Positions 6,595 to 13,454 of a stretch of 13,454 nt of DNA are shown here, piece after piece. Under the pieces are notes generated by a model. The model was not told the DNA's origin and did not search any database. It was given only the letters and a program-made list of their open reading frames with translations. Origin of the DNA: Rhodospirillaceae bacterium UBA3470 (GTDB lineage: Bacteria; Pseudomonadota; Alphaproteobacteria; Rhodospirillales; Casp-alpha2); NCBI GenBank assembly GCA_002378125.1, contig DFRF01000138.1, forward strand, positions 1-13,454, read 5' to 3'. Numbering within the stretch: the first letter of the stretch is position 1; each line of letters starts with the position of its first letter. The position numbers and the translations under genes are program-made.

Positions 6595-7455
6595 ATGCCT
6601 TTTGATTGTCCTATAGTGCCCCGCCGCAGTTTCATCTTCGCGCCGGGCCTGAAACCCGAGATGTACCCGAAAGCGCTCGCATCCGGCGCCGATATCGTCT
6701 GTGTAGAGTTAGAGGACGGCATCGCGCCAAAAGATAAGGACGCGGCGCGCGCCAACGCGTTGGCGCTGTTCGCCGAACCCCAAGCCGACGGCAACGTCGA
6801 ACGCATTGTCCGCGTCAACTGCCTGCGATCAGCCTTCGGCATCAAAGATGTGCAGGCGGTCCTTAATACGGATACTCCACCACCGGCGCTCATGCTACCG
6901 AAGGTCATGACCCCGGATGAAGTGATCTGGCTTGATGACCTCCTCACAGAGCGCGGACACGAAACGCGGCTTCACATTATTATCGAAACTAATGCAGGCC
7001 TAGAAGCGGTTCATGACATCGCCCGATCTAGCCCGCGCATCGACGCCTTGTTCTTCGGCGGCGTCGATATGGCGGCGGAGCTGCGCTGCCAGAATGATTG
7101 GGAACCCCTACTCTACGCGCGTTCCCGCGTAGTCCACGCCGCCGCTGGGGTCGGCATCGACGCCATCGATGTGCCATTCCTTGATCTGGAGGACCCACAA
7201 GGTATGACCCGGGAAGCGGAACTGGTTCGGGACCTGGGCTTTAGTGGAAAGGGCGCGATCCACCCCAAACAGATTGCTATTCTAAACGACGTCTTCACCC
7301 CAAGCACCGAGAAGGTCGCTCACGCCAAACGGGTGACAGCGGCCTTTGCAGAAGCCGACACGGGTCTCGTCGTCATCGACGGCAAGCTGATTGAAAAACC
7401 GGTGCTCCGCGAAATGCAGCGGATACTGGCCGTGGCCGCCCGGATCGGAGCCTAG
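6595..7455 (+). CDS. HpcH/HpaI aldolase / citrate-lyase beta-like CoA-ester lyase (CitE/malyl-CoA lyase family)
   Basis: A Mg-dependent TIM-barrel enzyme that cleaves or forms a C-C bond in a 3-hydroxyacyl-CoA such as malyl-CoA, beta-methylmalyl-CoA or citramalyl-CoA, or in some members hydrolyses malyl-CoA. The 286-aa protein has RRSFIFAPG (10-18), VELEDGIAP (37-45), the conserved Arg of VRVN (R73), LPKV (101-104), metal ligands E131 (IIIETNAG) and D158 (FGGVDMAAEL), and the CoA-side GKGAIHPKQI (218-227). The start has AAAGGG about 7 nt upstream. No alpha or gamma subunits of citrate lyase are nearby, so it is a stand-alone lyase and not part of a citrate lyase complex. The stop codon lies inside an 11-bp hairpin. 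A link with the crotonase-thioesterase pair further on is plausible but unproven. Confidence 0.9.
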   Translation: MPFDCPIVPRRSFIFAPGLKPEMYPKALASGADIVCVELEDGIAPKDKDAARANALALFAEPQADGNVERIVRVNCLRSAFGIKDVQAVLNTDTPPPALMLPKVMTPDEVIWLDDLLTERGHETRLHIIIETNAGLEAVHDIARSSPRIDALFFGGVDMAAELRCQNDWEPLLYARSRVVHAAAGVGIDAIDVPFLDLEDPQGMTREAELVRDLGFSGKGAIHPKQIAILNDVFTPSTEKVAHAKRVTAAFAEADTGLVVIDGKLIEKPVLREMQRILAVAARIGA

Positions 7456-7475
7456 CGCGCCGCGGCTAGGCTCCG
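7446..7475. terminator. 11-bp perfect hairpin enclosing the citE stop codon
   Basis: CGGAGCCTAGC (7446-7456) and GCTAGGCTCCG (7465-7475) pair perfectly around an 8-nt GCGCCGCG loop. The TAG stop (7453-7455) is in the left arm. No T-tract follows on either strand. It probably stabilises the mRNA 3' end or helps termination between citE and the converging carbamoylase gene. Confidence 0.45.
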
Positions 7476-7644
7476 CTAACGAAGCGACAACAACGCGTCG
7501 CCGCCATCACTGGCCAGCTTATAAGGCTTTGCCACAATTATACGGTAATTGCCGGCGCAACCCCTGATGCGGGCTGGAAATTCGAGGGTCACGACTACCT
7601 TCAGGACCCTATGAACGAACTGGACGACCAGAGGGCTTCCAACA

Positions 7645-8889
7645 CTAAACTGCCTCCGCTGCGTCCAACATGACCTGCGCCAAGATCTGGGTGCCCGCGG
7701 CCAAATCCTCTGGCGTCGCGTCTTCGCGTTCCGTGTGGCTGACGCCATCCTTGCACGGCACGAAGATCATCGCCGTCGGTGCAACCTCTGCAATCTTGCA
7801 GGCGTCATGACCAGCGCCCGAAAACATGTCCCGGCACGGCAAATCCCAGCGTGCAGCTGCTTCACGGATGGATTGTACGAGTTCCGCGTCGAACGTGGCT
7901 ACCGCAGAGTAATTGGTTTCCAAGACATCCAATTCCAGGCCCATATTGGCGGCAATGCCTTCGCAGACCGCGATCATCTCCGCCTTCACGGCGGCCAGGG
8001 TGTCCGCGTCAGGATGACGACTGTCGATAGTGAAAACCGTTTGGCCGGGGATGGTGTTGCGGGAGTTCGGTCGCACCCGCACGTGACCCACCGTGATGAC
8101 TGGCCAGGGCTCATGGTTGAAGGCCACCGCGTTCAGCGCATCGGCCATGCGGGCCGCGCCCAGAAACGCGTCCTTGCGGAGATTCATGGGCAGAGTGCCG
8201 GCGTGCCCCTCTTCACCGGTGACGGTGATCTGGAAAGCACGTTGACCCTGGGCGCCCAGGACCACCCCCACCGGCAACCCCTCGTTCTCCAGTATCGGCC
8301 CCTGCTCGATGTGATTCTCGAAATAGGCCTTGATAGGAAAGCCACCGCAGGGCTCAGGCCCAGCATAGCCAATGCGCACCAGTTCATCGCCAAACCGGAT
8401 ACCGTCAGGATCGACGCCGTCGAGCACATCTGCTTCCGGGCGCAGGCCGGCAAACACAGCAGAGCCCATGGTCTTGGTGGTGAACCGGCAGCCTTCCTCA
8501 TCCGTCCAGATAACGATCTCCAAGGGATGCCGGGTGCGAATGTGGGCATCATTAAGTGCCCGGACCACCTCAAGTCCTGCCAGCACTCCATAGGCGCCGT
8601 CGAAACGGCCACCAAGGGGCTGCGTGTCCAAATGGCTGCCAGTCATTACCGGCGGCAGGTCCAGTTCCGCGCCGAGACGGCGCATGAAGATGTTGCCTAC
8701 CCTATCGACGCGCACGTGACAGCCGGCTTTCTTCGCCCAAGAGACGAACAAATCGCGGGATATCTTATCCTCGTCGCTGAGAGACAGACGACAGACGCCG
8801 CCGCCGGGCGTGGCACCGATCTTCGCCATTTCCATGTGGGATTGCCATTGCCGTTCCCCATCAATGCGGGGGGCTTGCACATCACTCAT
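7645..8889 (-). CDS. M20-family N-carbamoyl-L-amino-acid hydrolase / ureido-acid amidohydrolase
   Basis: A di-metal amidohydrolase of the carbamoylase group (L-carbamoylase, beta-ureidopropionase, allantoate amidohydrolase), releasing CO2 and ammonia from an N-carbamoyl amino acid. The 414-aa protein shows GSHLDT (H86), GGRFDGAYGVLAG (D97), WTDEEGCRF with catalytic E131 and ligand E132, HIEQGPILE (H193), GEEGHAGTLPM with the bridging H229, and GVSHTERE (H385). All metal ligands and the dimer-type His are intact, and the length is usual. The ATG overlaps the TGA of the amidase gene upstream, so the two are coupled. That pairing suggests a two-step nitrogen-release route: amide hydrolysis, then decarbamoylation. 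The family members differ mainly in the substrate side chain, which I cannot assign. Confidence 0.9.
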   Translation of the reverse strand: MSDVQAPRIDGERQWQSHMEMAKIGATPGGGVCRLSLSDEDKISRDLFVSWAKKAGCHVRVDRVGNIFMRRLGAELDLPPVMTGSHLDTQPLGGRFDGAYGVLAGLEVVRALNDAHIRTRHPLEIVIWTDEEGCRFTTKTMGSAVFAGLRPEADVLDGVDPDGIRFGDELVRIGYAGPEPCGGFPIKAYFENHIEQGPILENEGLPVGVVLGAQGQRAFQITVTGEEGHAGTLPMNLRKDAFLGAARMADALNAVAFNHEPWPVITVGHVRVRPNSRNTIPGQTVFTIDSRHPDADTLAAVKAEMIAVCEGIAANMGLELDVLETNYSAVATFDAELVQSIREAAARWDLPCRDMFSGAGHDACKIAEVAPTAMIFVPCKDGVSHTEREDATPEDLAAGTQILAQVMLDAAEAV

Positions 8890-10214
8890 GCACTTTGCTC
8901 CTCAACCCAACGCGCCACGCGAATCAGATCCGCGTCCTTTCCTCGCTTACCGATCACCTGAACACCAATGGGCATGCCGTTCGGCCCCTTGAGAAGCGGC
9001 AACGAAATGGTCGGCAAACCAGTCAAGGTCCAAATTCTCTGAAACGCGGCGTTGCCAGTGGATTCAAGCCCTATGGGGGCCTCGCCTGGCGCCGCCGCGG
9101 TAATCAACGCGTCGTAGTGCTCGAACAGGCCATCCAGGGCAGCAATCAATGAATCGGTCAACTCCCGCGCCGCAATATAGTCCGCTGCCGAAATTTCGCG
9201 TCCGGCAATGACTCGGCGCACCGTTTCCGCCTGTAGCTGATCCTCGTAATGATCGACGTATTCGCGAAGGTTCATCCATACGTTCGCATTCATGATCGTC
9301 GCCTGAGCGTCCAAGGCTTCATCGAAGATACCCGCCAAGGTCACTTCGGGAATATCGCTCAGGCCATCGACGTATGCGCCAAACAATTGATCCATGTAGG
9401 GTTCGGCGAACGCCCAGGGCGGACCCTTAACGAACGCTAATCTTGGCGGGTTCTCTTCAGTTTCTGCAAAGGCCTCCAACAACCGCGCGCCGGGATGGGC
9501 GCGCATGTCAAAATCACCCACGTCACGGACCATCAAGACGTCTCCAGCCATGGCCACGTCCTTGAGGCTGCGGGCATAGACGCCAAGATGATCAAGTTCG
9601 CGGGCCAGGATGAACACTCCGTGACGCGAGATGCTGCCATAGGTGGGCTTGTAGCCGTGGACGCCACAAAAGGACGCGGGCCGCAGCATGGAACCGCCCG
9701 TCTGAGACCCGAGGGCGAGAGGCACCATAAAATCTGCCACCCCAGCACCGGAACCGCTCGACGATCCGCCCGGTGTGCGCGCTGGATCATGGGGATTAAG
9801 GGTCCCGCGCTGCCCGGTCATGGCAAACTCCGTGGTTACCGTCTTGCCCAGAATCACCGCCCCAGCCGCCCGCAATAGAGCCGCCGACGCGGCGTCTCGG
9901 GTCGGCCGGCGCCCCTTGAAATGATCAGAGCCGTTTTCCGTCGGCATATCGGCCGTGTCGATGATGTCCTTCAGCCCGACAGGCACGCCATGCAGCAGGT
10001 TCAGCGGATTACCGGCGGAGCGCCGTTCATCACATGCCCGGGCCTGCTTCAGGGCTAAATCCGGGTCCAAAAAAGCCCAGACCTTGACCGCATCCTCGCG
10101 CTCAGCGATACGATCCAAGCACGATTGCGTCACCTCCTCGGCGGACACGTCGCCCTGGTTGATGACCTCCGCCATCTGCCAGGCTGTCCACTTGTTGATG
10201 TCATTCACACGCAT
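8886..10214 (-). CDS. amidase-signature family hydrolase (GatA-like)
   Basis: A Ser-cisSer-Lys amidase that hydrolyses a carboxamide. The 442-aa protein has HGVPVGLKDIIDT with K82, the glycine/serine-rich signature TPGGSSSGSGAG with S151 as the cis-serine, and GSQTGGSMLRPA with nucleophile S175, followed by FCGVHGYKPTYG. It is full length for a small-molecule amidase and lacks the extra C-terminal domain of allophanate hydrolases. It is not likely to be the tRNA amidotransferase subunit, since gatB and gatC are absent. An ATG is at 10214, but the only ribosome site (CAGGAG) touches it. The GTG at codon 3 (10208) is spaced six bases from that site and may be the true start. The gene ends in an ATGA overlap with the carbamoylase. 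Substrate unknown. Confidence 0.9.
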   Translation of the reverse strand: MRVNDINKWTAWQMAEVINQGDVSAEEVTQSCLDRIAEREDAVKVWAFLDPDLALKQARACDERRSAGNPLNLLHGVPVGLKDIIDTADMPTENGSDHFKGRRPTRDAASAALLRAAGAVILGKTVTTEFAMTGQRGTLNPHDPARTPGGSSSGSGAGVADFMVPLALGSQTGGSMLRPASFCGVHGYKPTYGSISRHGVFILARELDHLGVYARSLKDVAMAGDVLMVRDVGDFDMRAHPGARLLEAFAETEENPPRLAFVKGPPWAFAEPYMDQLFGAYVDGLSDIPEVTLAGIFDEALDAQATIMNANVWMNLREYVDHYEDQLQAETVRRVIAGREISAADYIAARELTDSLIAALDGLFEHYDALITAAAPGEAPIGLESTGNAAFQRIWTLTGLPTISLPLLKGPNGMPIGVQVIGKRGKDADLIRVARWVEEQSA

Positions 10215-10235
10215 CTCCTGTCCGTCGCAGGATGA

Positions 10236-10241
10236 ACTATA
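10236..10241 (-). promoter_or_regulatory. possible -10 box for the amidase-carbamoylase operon
   Basis: TATAGT on the minus strand matches five of six -10 consensus bases and lies about 22 nt before the amidase start. TTGCAG stands 19 bp further upstream as a weak -35. The spacing is one or two bases too long, so this is only a candidate. Confidence 0.25.
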
Positions 10242-10463
10242 AGATCAGGGCACGTCCTCCTGCAACGCTCTCACGGACCTATAATTCAGAGTTGTTTCCT
10301 AAGAATCCTAAAATTTCTATTCTCACCACCTTCCTGTGTATTTTTGTTTTCACGCAGAGAACTAGAGTGTAATCATAACTCGTTGTCACTATTTCTCGCG
10401 ACTTAGGAATATGCCAGTTTCTGACGGGACTGGATGCGTTCGGGGCTAGCGTTCGACCCTAGT

Positions 10464-10469
10464 TATAAT
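10464..10469 (+). promoter_or_regulatory. perfect -10 box upstream of the crotonase gene
   Basis: TATAAT sits 74 bp before the crotonase ATG. The best -35 is TTCGGG at 19 bp, which is poor, so a promoter here would need an activator or a different -35. An AT-rich tract lies upstream. Confidence 0.3.
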
Positions 10470-10543
10470 GTCTGCAATTTCATTTCCAAGCCGCGCGGAC
10501 ACGGCTAAGTTTCCTGTGGAATAAGCGGCCACGGAACGAACGA

Positions 10544-11335
10544 ATGTCTGTAAACGATCAAATTGTTGCCGAAGTGGACGGATTTATTGGCCGATTCACC
10601 ATCAACAACGCGGCCAAGAGAAACTGCATGACCTTGTCTATGTGGCAGCGCATGGGCGACGTCTTCGCGACCTGGGCCGATGATCCAGCGGTACGGGTCA
10701 TCATCGTCCGTGGCGCGGGCGAACGGTGCTTTTGCGCCGGCAACGATATTTCCGAATTTGCCGAGTTGCGGTCGTCACCAGAAAGCATCGCCAAATACAC
10801 AGCGGTCACGGATCGCGCCTACACCCTCTTCAAGGCCATGCCGAAACCGACCATCGCGCGGATAGCCGGGTTCTGCATCGGTGGCGGACTGGAAGTGGCG
10901 CAACTTTGCGATATTCAGATCGCCGCCAACACAGCCACCTTTGGCGTGACGCCAGCAAAGTTGGGGCTCGGCTATAAACTCGACGATGTCCAGCTCCTGA
11001 CCGATAACGTCAGCGCCAAGGCCGCCAAGGAAATTTTATTCACTGCGCGCCAATTCTCGGCTCAAGACGCTCTCCGATGGGGGCTGGTCAATCGCGTTGT
11101 AGCGGAAAATGACCTGGATGAAACCGTCGAGAGTTACGCCCGCGAAATTGCCGCCAACGCGCCACTCTCCGTCAAAGCTGCCAAGATTATCATCGGCGAG
11201 GCTGCCAAGGAAAAGGCGCATCGCGACACGTCGCTTTGCCAAGCCCTTGTCGACGCTTGCCACGAAAGTGATGACTATAAGGAAGGCCAGCACGCCTTTG
11301 CCGAGAAACGCCCTCCCCTATTCAAAGGAACATAA
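10544..11335 (+). CDS. crotonase-fold enzyme (enoyl-CoA hydratase/isomerase family, possibly decarboxylase-like)
   Basis: Binds an acyl-CoA and stabilises an enolate. The 263-aa protein has the two oxyanion-hole segments CFCAGNDISEF (62-72) and AGFCIGGGLEVAQLCDI (108-124). The Glu of the second segment (E117) corresponds to the first catalytic Glu of enoyl-CoA hydratase. The second catalytic Glu, normally in a PE pair about 20 residues later, is replaced: the motif reads FGVTPAKLGLGY, with Ala at 138. From memory E. coli methylmalonyl-CoA decarboxylase reads FSMTPVNLGVPY there and shares the C-terminal YQEG...AFLEKRKP pattern, so a decarboxylase or isomerase is as likely as a hydratase. The ribosome site is weak (CGGAAC). 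It is followed after 6 bp by a thioesterase gene, so the two are an operon acting on the same or successive CoA esters. Confidence 0.88.
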   Translation: MSVNDQIVAEVDGFIGRFTINNAAKRNCMTLSMWQRMGDVFATWADDPAVRVIIVRGAGERCFCAGNDISEFAELRSSPESIAKYTAVTDRAYTLFKAMPKPTIARIAGFCIGGGLEVAQLCDIQIAANTATFGVTPAKLGLGYKLDDVQLLTDNVSAKAAKEILFTARQFSAQDALRWGLVNRVVAENDLDETVESYAREIAANAPLSVKAAKIIIGEAAKEKAHRDTSLCQALVDACHESDDYKEGQHAFAEKRPPLFKGT

Positions 11336-11341
11336 TCGACC

Positions 11342-11803
11342 ATGCCGGACATGCCCAACATTGACCTCAAGGAGCGGGACAACTTCGCCTACTTCACCAA
11401 TGTGACGACCCGGTATTCGGATCAGGATGAACTCGGCCACATCAACAACTGCTCCTACGTTACCTACGTGGAAGCCGGAAGAGTTCAGTTCCTTGGCGGT
11501 CTTCTGGATCCCAATCGCCACCCGGGTATCGATTTAATCTTGGCGCGTGTTACCGTGAACTACCTCCGAGAATCTCACTACCCCGGGATCATGGAGGTCG
11601 GTTCGCGCATCCTGGAGCTAGGCAGCAAGTCCATTACCACGGGATATGGTTTGTTCAAGGATGGTCATTGCGTGGCGACGGCGGGGTCAGTAAATATTTA
11701 TTTCGAAGTCGAAAGCCGTAACACCATTGAAATCCCCACGGATATCCGCGCTGCCCTGGAGACAGACCCCACACAGGCCGACCGCGCTAGCACGTCACGC
11801 TGA
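11342..11803 (+). CDS. hotdog-fold acyl-CoA thioesterase (4HBT family)
   Basis: Hydrolyses an acyl-CoA to free acid and CoA. The 153-aa protein shows the family core RYSDQDELGHINNCSYVTYV (24-43), with D29 as the likely catalytic Asp by analogy with YbgC-type enzymes, followed by ILARVTVNYLRES and a typical five-strand ending. Length is normal. AAAGGA lies about 12 nt before the ATG; a second ATG at codon 4 is possible. It is six bases after the crotonase stop, so it is co-transcribed with it and probably removes CoA from that enzyme's product or from a dead-end ester. Its 3' end overlaps by nine bases the open frame of the decayed transporter on the other strand. Substrate chain length cannot be read from the sequence. 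Confidence 0.87.
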   Translation: MPDMPNIDLKERDNFAYFTNVTTRYSDQDELGHINNCSYVTYVEAGRVQFLGGLLDPNRHPGIDLILARVTVNYLRESHYPGIMEVGSRILELGSKSITTGYGLFKDGHCVATAGSVNIYFEVESRNTIEIPTDIRAALETDPTQADRASTSR

Positions 11804-12299
11804 TTGGTCTGAGCCAAAAACGCGTCCGCTTTCGGCGGCATCGGTTTTGCGCTCTCGAAAGCCGATATAGTTTCCGCCGGCGACAATCACCACGGCCCCG
11901 GTCCATATCAGGGCACTTCGAAAGCCCCCGGTAAAAGCCATCCCAAGAATCTTCGCCGAGGCGATCTCGAATAAGCCGAGCATTGCCATAATGGGGCAGG
12001 CGCGTATTGGTAGGCGCGGATCAGAATATAGTGTCTAATAGTCGCGGCAAAGCCCATCCCCGCAAGCAGCGGGGCCGGCGTGTGCCAAGAGAACCGCAAC
12101 ACGGGTACGGTTACCATGATCCCGTCGATAGCCTGGAACTCCAGGACCTGCCAATGCCCGCAATCCAGAAGGCCAGCAGTTTGTAGCTTAGGAACCCCAC
12201 ACCTATGGCCAACCATCGTCTAATGCCCTGCACGATGGTCCAACCCGCAACGAACAGGGCGATACTCTTGCGCCTTTGATCCGCCGTATTCACTTTTTC
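11795..12299 (-). pseudogene. decayed EamA/DMT-family membrane transporter
   Basis: Remains of a drug/metabolite exporter of the ten-helix EamA type, broken into three minus-strand frames. The upstream piece (about 12111-12293) contains GIRRWLAIGVGFL, like the segment that closes the first EamA repeat. The middle piece (within 11908-12216) contains IRHYILIRAYQYAPAPL, matching the typical GHYLLIRAF..APAS motif of the second repeat. The last piece (11795-11989) contains ALIWTGAVVIVAGGNYIGF, then RERK, the usual final helix and basic tail. Order and strand agree, but at least two frameshifts are needed, part of the linker between repeats is missing, and the first helices are absent: the dehalogenase gene stops at 12300, immediately upstream. 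It cannot make a working transporter. A sequencing frameshift could explain one break but not the missing N-terminal half. The match is from memory of the family. Confidence 0.65.
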
Positions 12300-13190
12300 T
12301 CAGTCGGCATTGAGAAAACGCCGCGCCTCGGCGATCACCCGATCCGGCGCTTCCTCGGGAAGGAAATGGCCGCAGTTAACGGCATCACCGCTGACCTGAT
12401 CCGCCCAGCGGCGCCAAACAGCCAACGGATCCGTGCCGCCCTGCGGCCCTCCAAATCCTCGATCCCCACCCCACAGGAAATGGACCGGACAAGCGATACG
12501 CCTACCGCTGTCAAAATCACGCTGATCCAACTCGTGATCGATCGTCGCACCGGCGCGGTAATCATCGCACGTCGCCCGGATCACATCCGGTTTTGCGAAG
12601 CAACGCAGATACGCAGCCATTGCATCGGGATGAAATTCAAACCCAGGGGCGGCCCAGCTCCGCATCAGCCAAGCAGCAAAAAATTCCGGGTCGGCACCGA
12701 TCATCTTCTCAGGCAACGGTGCTGGTTGCGCCAAGAATGGCCAATGAAAGGCACCAATCGCCCGAGTCTTGTCTGTGCCTTCCCACATATCGAGGGTCGG
12801 CACCACGTCAAGGGACATCATCCGGGTTACGACCTCTGGATGATCTAGAGCCATACGATAGGTTACTCGCGCCCCCCGATCATGACCGATTAGAGCGAAC
12901 CGCTCAAAACCAAGAACCATCATGACCCCAACCATATCCGCAGCCATGGTCCGCTTAGCGTAACCGGTGAAATCGTCACCGGCATCCGGGCACGAACTGT
13001 CGCCATAGCCCCGCAGGTCCGCTACAACGACGGTAAAATCTTCTGCCAACGCAGGCGCTACGTGATGCCAACACACGTGCGTCTGCGGATAACCATGCAA
13101 TAACAGCACCGGTGGTCCGCCACCACCAATACGTAAATAAATGTCTGCGCCGGTCGCGGCGAGATGCCGCGCCTCAAAACCTTCAAACAT
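12300..13190 (-). CDS. alpha/beta hydrolase, haloacetate (fluoroacetate) dehalogenase-like
   Basis: Probably hydrolyses a haloacetate to glycolate and halide through a covalent Asp ester. It resembles, from memory, Rhodopseudomonas fluoroacetate dehalogenase over its length. Numbering from an alternative ATG at 13211 (303 aa): LLLHGYPQTH oxyanion region (37-46), nucleophile D111 with R112 and R115 in GHDRGARV, D135 in SLDVVPT, halide-site H156-W157 in AFHWPFL and Y218 in DDYRAG, and H282 in CGHFLPEE. All residues assigned to fluoride binding and catalysis in the model enzyme have counterparts. I chose the inner ATG at 13190 because relatives begin MFEGFE and GGACGG lies upstream; the outer ATG has no ribosome site. 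Epoxide hydrolases share the fold, but the His-Trp-Tyr set favours a dehalogenase. The decayed transporter lies directly downstream. Confidence 0.88.
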   Translation of the reverse strand: MFEGFEARHLAATGADIYLRIGGGGPPVLLLHGYPQTHVCWHHVAPALAEDFTVVVADLRGYGDSSCPDAGDDFTGYAKRTMAADMVGVMMVLGFERFALIGHDRGARVTYRMALDHPEVVTRMMSLDVVPTLDMWEGTDKTRAIGAFHWPFLAQPAPLPEKMIGADPEFFAAWLMRSWAAPGFEFHPDAMAAYLRCFAKPDVIRATCDDYRAGATIDHELDQRDFDSGRRIACPVHFLWGGDRGFGGPQGGTDPLAVWRRWADQVSGDAVNCGHFLPEEAPDRVIAEARRFLNAD

Positions 13191-13219
13191 GATTGTCCGT
13201 CCGGTAGTCATGAATTCAG

Positions 13220-13225
13220 TTTATA
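13220..13225 (-). promoter_or_regulatory. candidate -10 box of the dehalogenase gene
   Basis: TATAAA on the minus strand would place the transcript start near 13213, almost on the outer ATG at 13211. That supports use of the inner ATG at 13190. No good -35 is seen. Just upstream (13232-13248) is an imperfect palindrome, AGGACAT-GAA-ATGTTCT (six of seven pairs), which might bind a regulator. Confidence 0.3.
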
Positions 13226-13454
13226 TGTAACAGTGTCACGCAGGACATGAAATGTTCTGCTGTCCAGGCTTACGCTACACTCCAGCCTACACAGCGAAAA
13301 TGAAACCGCGTCGAACTCTATCTTAAGCGCTGGACCAAGCGGTCACCCCTAATCTGAATTGTTTTATCGATTGTATGTGCGCGGCCAAATCGTCACAGGG
13401 TAGGATGGGGCGAGTGAGCCGCATAGCCAAATTATACATTATGCAGCTTATTTA

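Larger units (their letters stand above)
10215..10543. other. divergent promoter region between amidase and crotonase genes
   Basis: A 329-bp spacer between divergent operons, markedly AT-rich from about 10280 to 10400. It has no coding frame I believe. TATAAT occurs on the plus strand at 10280-10285 and 10464-10469. TTCCTAAG (10296-10303) is repeated inverted as CTTAGGAA (10402-10409), 98 bp apart, and CCTAA is directly repeated at 10298 and 10307. These are consistent with two promoters and possible regulator sites, but no regulator gene is adjacent. Confidence 0.5.

Noticed and set aside
7468..7673. Open plus-strand frame after citE containing IRLCHNYTVIAGATPDAGW
   Set aside because: It runs about 67 codons but has no plausible start or ribosome site, overlaps the carbamoylase 3' end, and I do not recognise the peptide. 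It may be a gene remnant, but the evidence is too thin to list.
7735..8961. Long plus-strand open frame (408 codons) opposite the carbamoylase
   Set aside because: It is the shadow of the GC-rich carbamoylase gene, whose metal ligands and length are all as expected; the opposite frame has no family features.
12276..12848. Plus-strand 190-codon frame opposite the dehalogenase
   Set aside because: It is antisense to a well-conserved enzyme and has no recognisable domain.

Overview
The window looks like a piece of an alphaproteobacterial chromosome, or of a relative with similar codon habits. This is inferred from GC-rich codons throughout, from proteins that resemble (from memory) Bradyrhizobium D-tartrate dehydratase and Rhodopseudomonas fluoroacetate dehalogenase, and from the dense packing of small catabolic operons. 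No database search was possible. There are no RNA genes, CRISPR arrays, insertion sequences or phage genes. The region is a catabolic patchwork of twelve intact genes and one decayed gene.

Layout from left to right. (1) Plus strand: a GMC-family flavin alcohol dehydrogenase, then a low-specificity L-threonine aldolase, then a hairpin terminator. (2) Minus strand, converging on them: a three-gene operon transcribed in the order D-tartrate dehydratase-like enolase-superfamily enzyme, then comD-like and comE-like subunits of a ThDP-dependent sulfopyruvate/phosphonopyruvate-type decarboxylase. The last two overlap by ATGA. (3) Plus strand, divergent from that operon: a HutC-type GntR regulator. 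The shared spacer holds a candidate promoter with an inverted repeat over its -35 box and a perfect palindrome over the regulator's start codon. (4) Plus strand: a spacer of about 320 bp with a 12-bp hairpin and a possible 18-codon ORF, then a CitE-like CoA-ester lyase. (5) Minus strand: an amidase-signature hydrolase and an M20 N-carbamoyl-amino-acid hydrolase, overlapping by ATGA. (6) Plus strand, divergent: a crotonase-fold enzyme lacking one of the two classical hydratase glutamates, and a hotdog thioesterase. (7) Minus strand: a fluoroacetate-dehalogenase-like alpha/beta hydrolase, with the frameshifted remains of an EamA/DMT transporter behind it.

How the genes may work together. The best-supported unit is region 2 with its regulator. 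An enolase-superfamily dehydratase turns a 2,3-dihydroxy acid into a 2-keto acid with an acidic group on C3. A ComDE-type decarboxylase acts on exactly that kind of keto acid (sulfopyruvate, phosphonopyruvate and, by analogy, oxaloacetate). Together they could convert X-CHOH-CHOH-COO- to X-CH2-CHO plus CO2, where X is carboxylate, sulfonate or phosphonate. This pairing is an inference and is the window's most interesting idea. The CitE-like lyase, crotonase and thioesterase handle CoA esters. The amidase and carbamoylase suggest stepwise release of nitrogen from an amide or ureido compound. Nothing in the sequence proves that these separate operons form one pathway.
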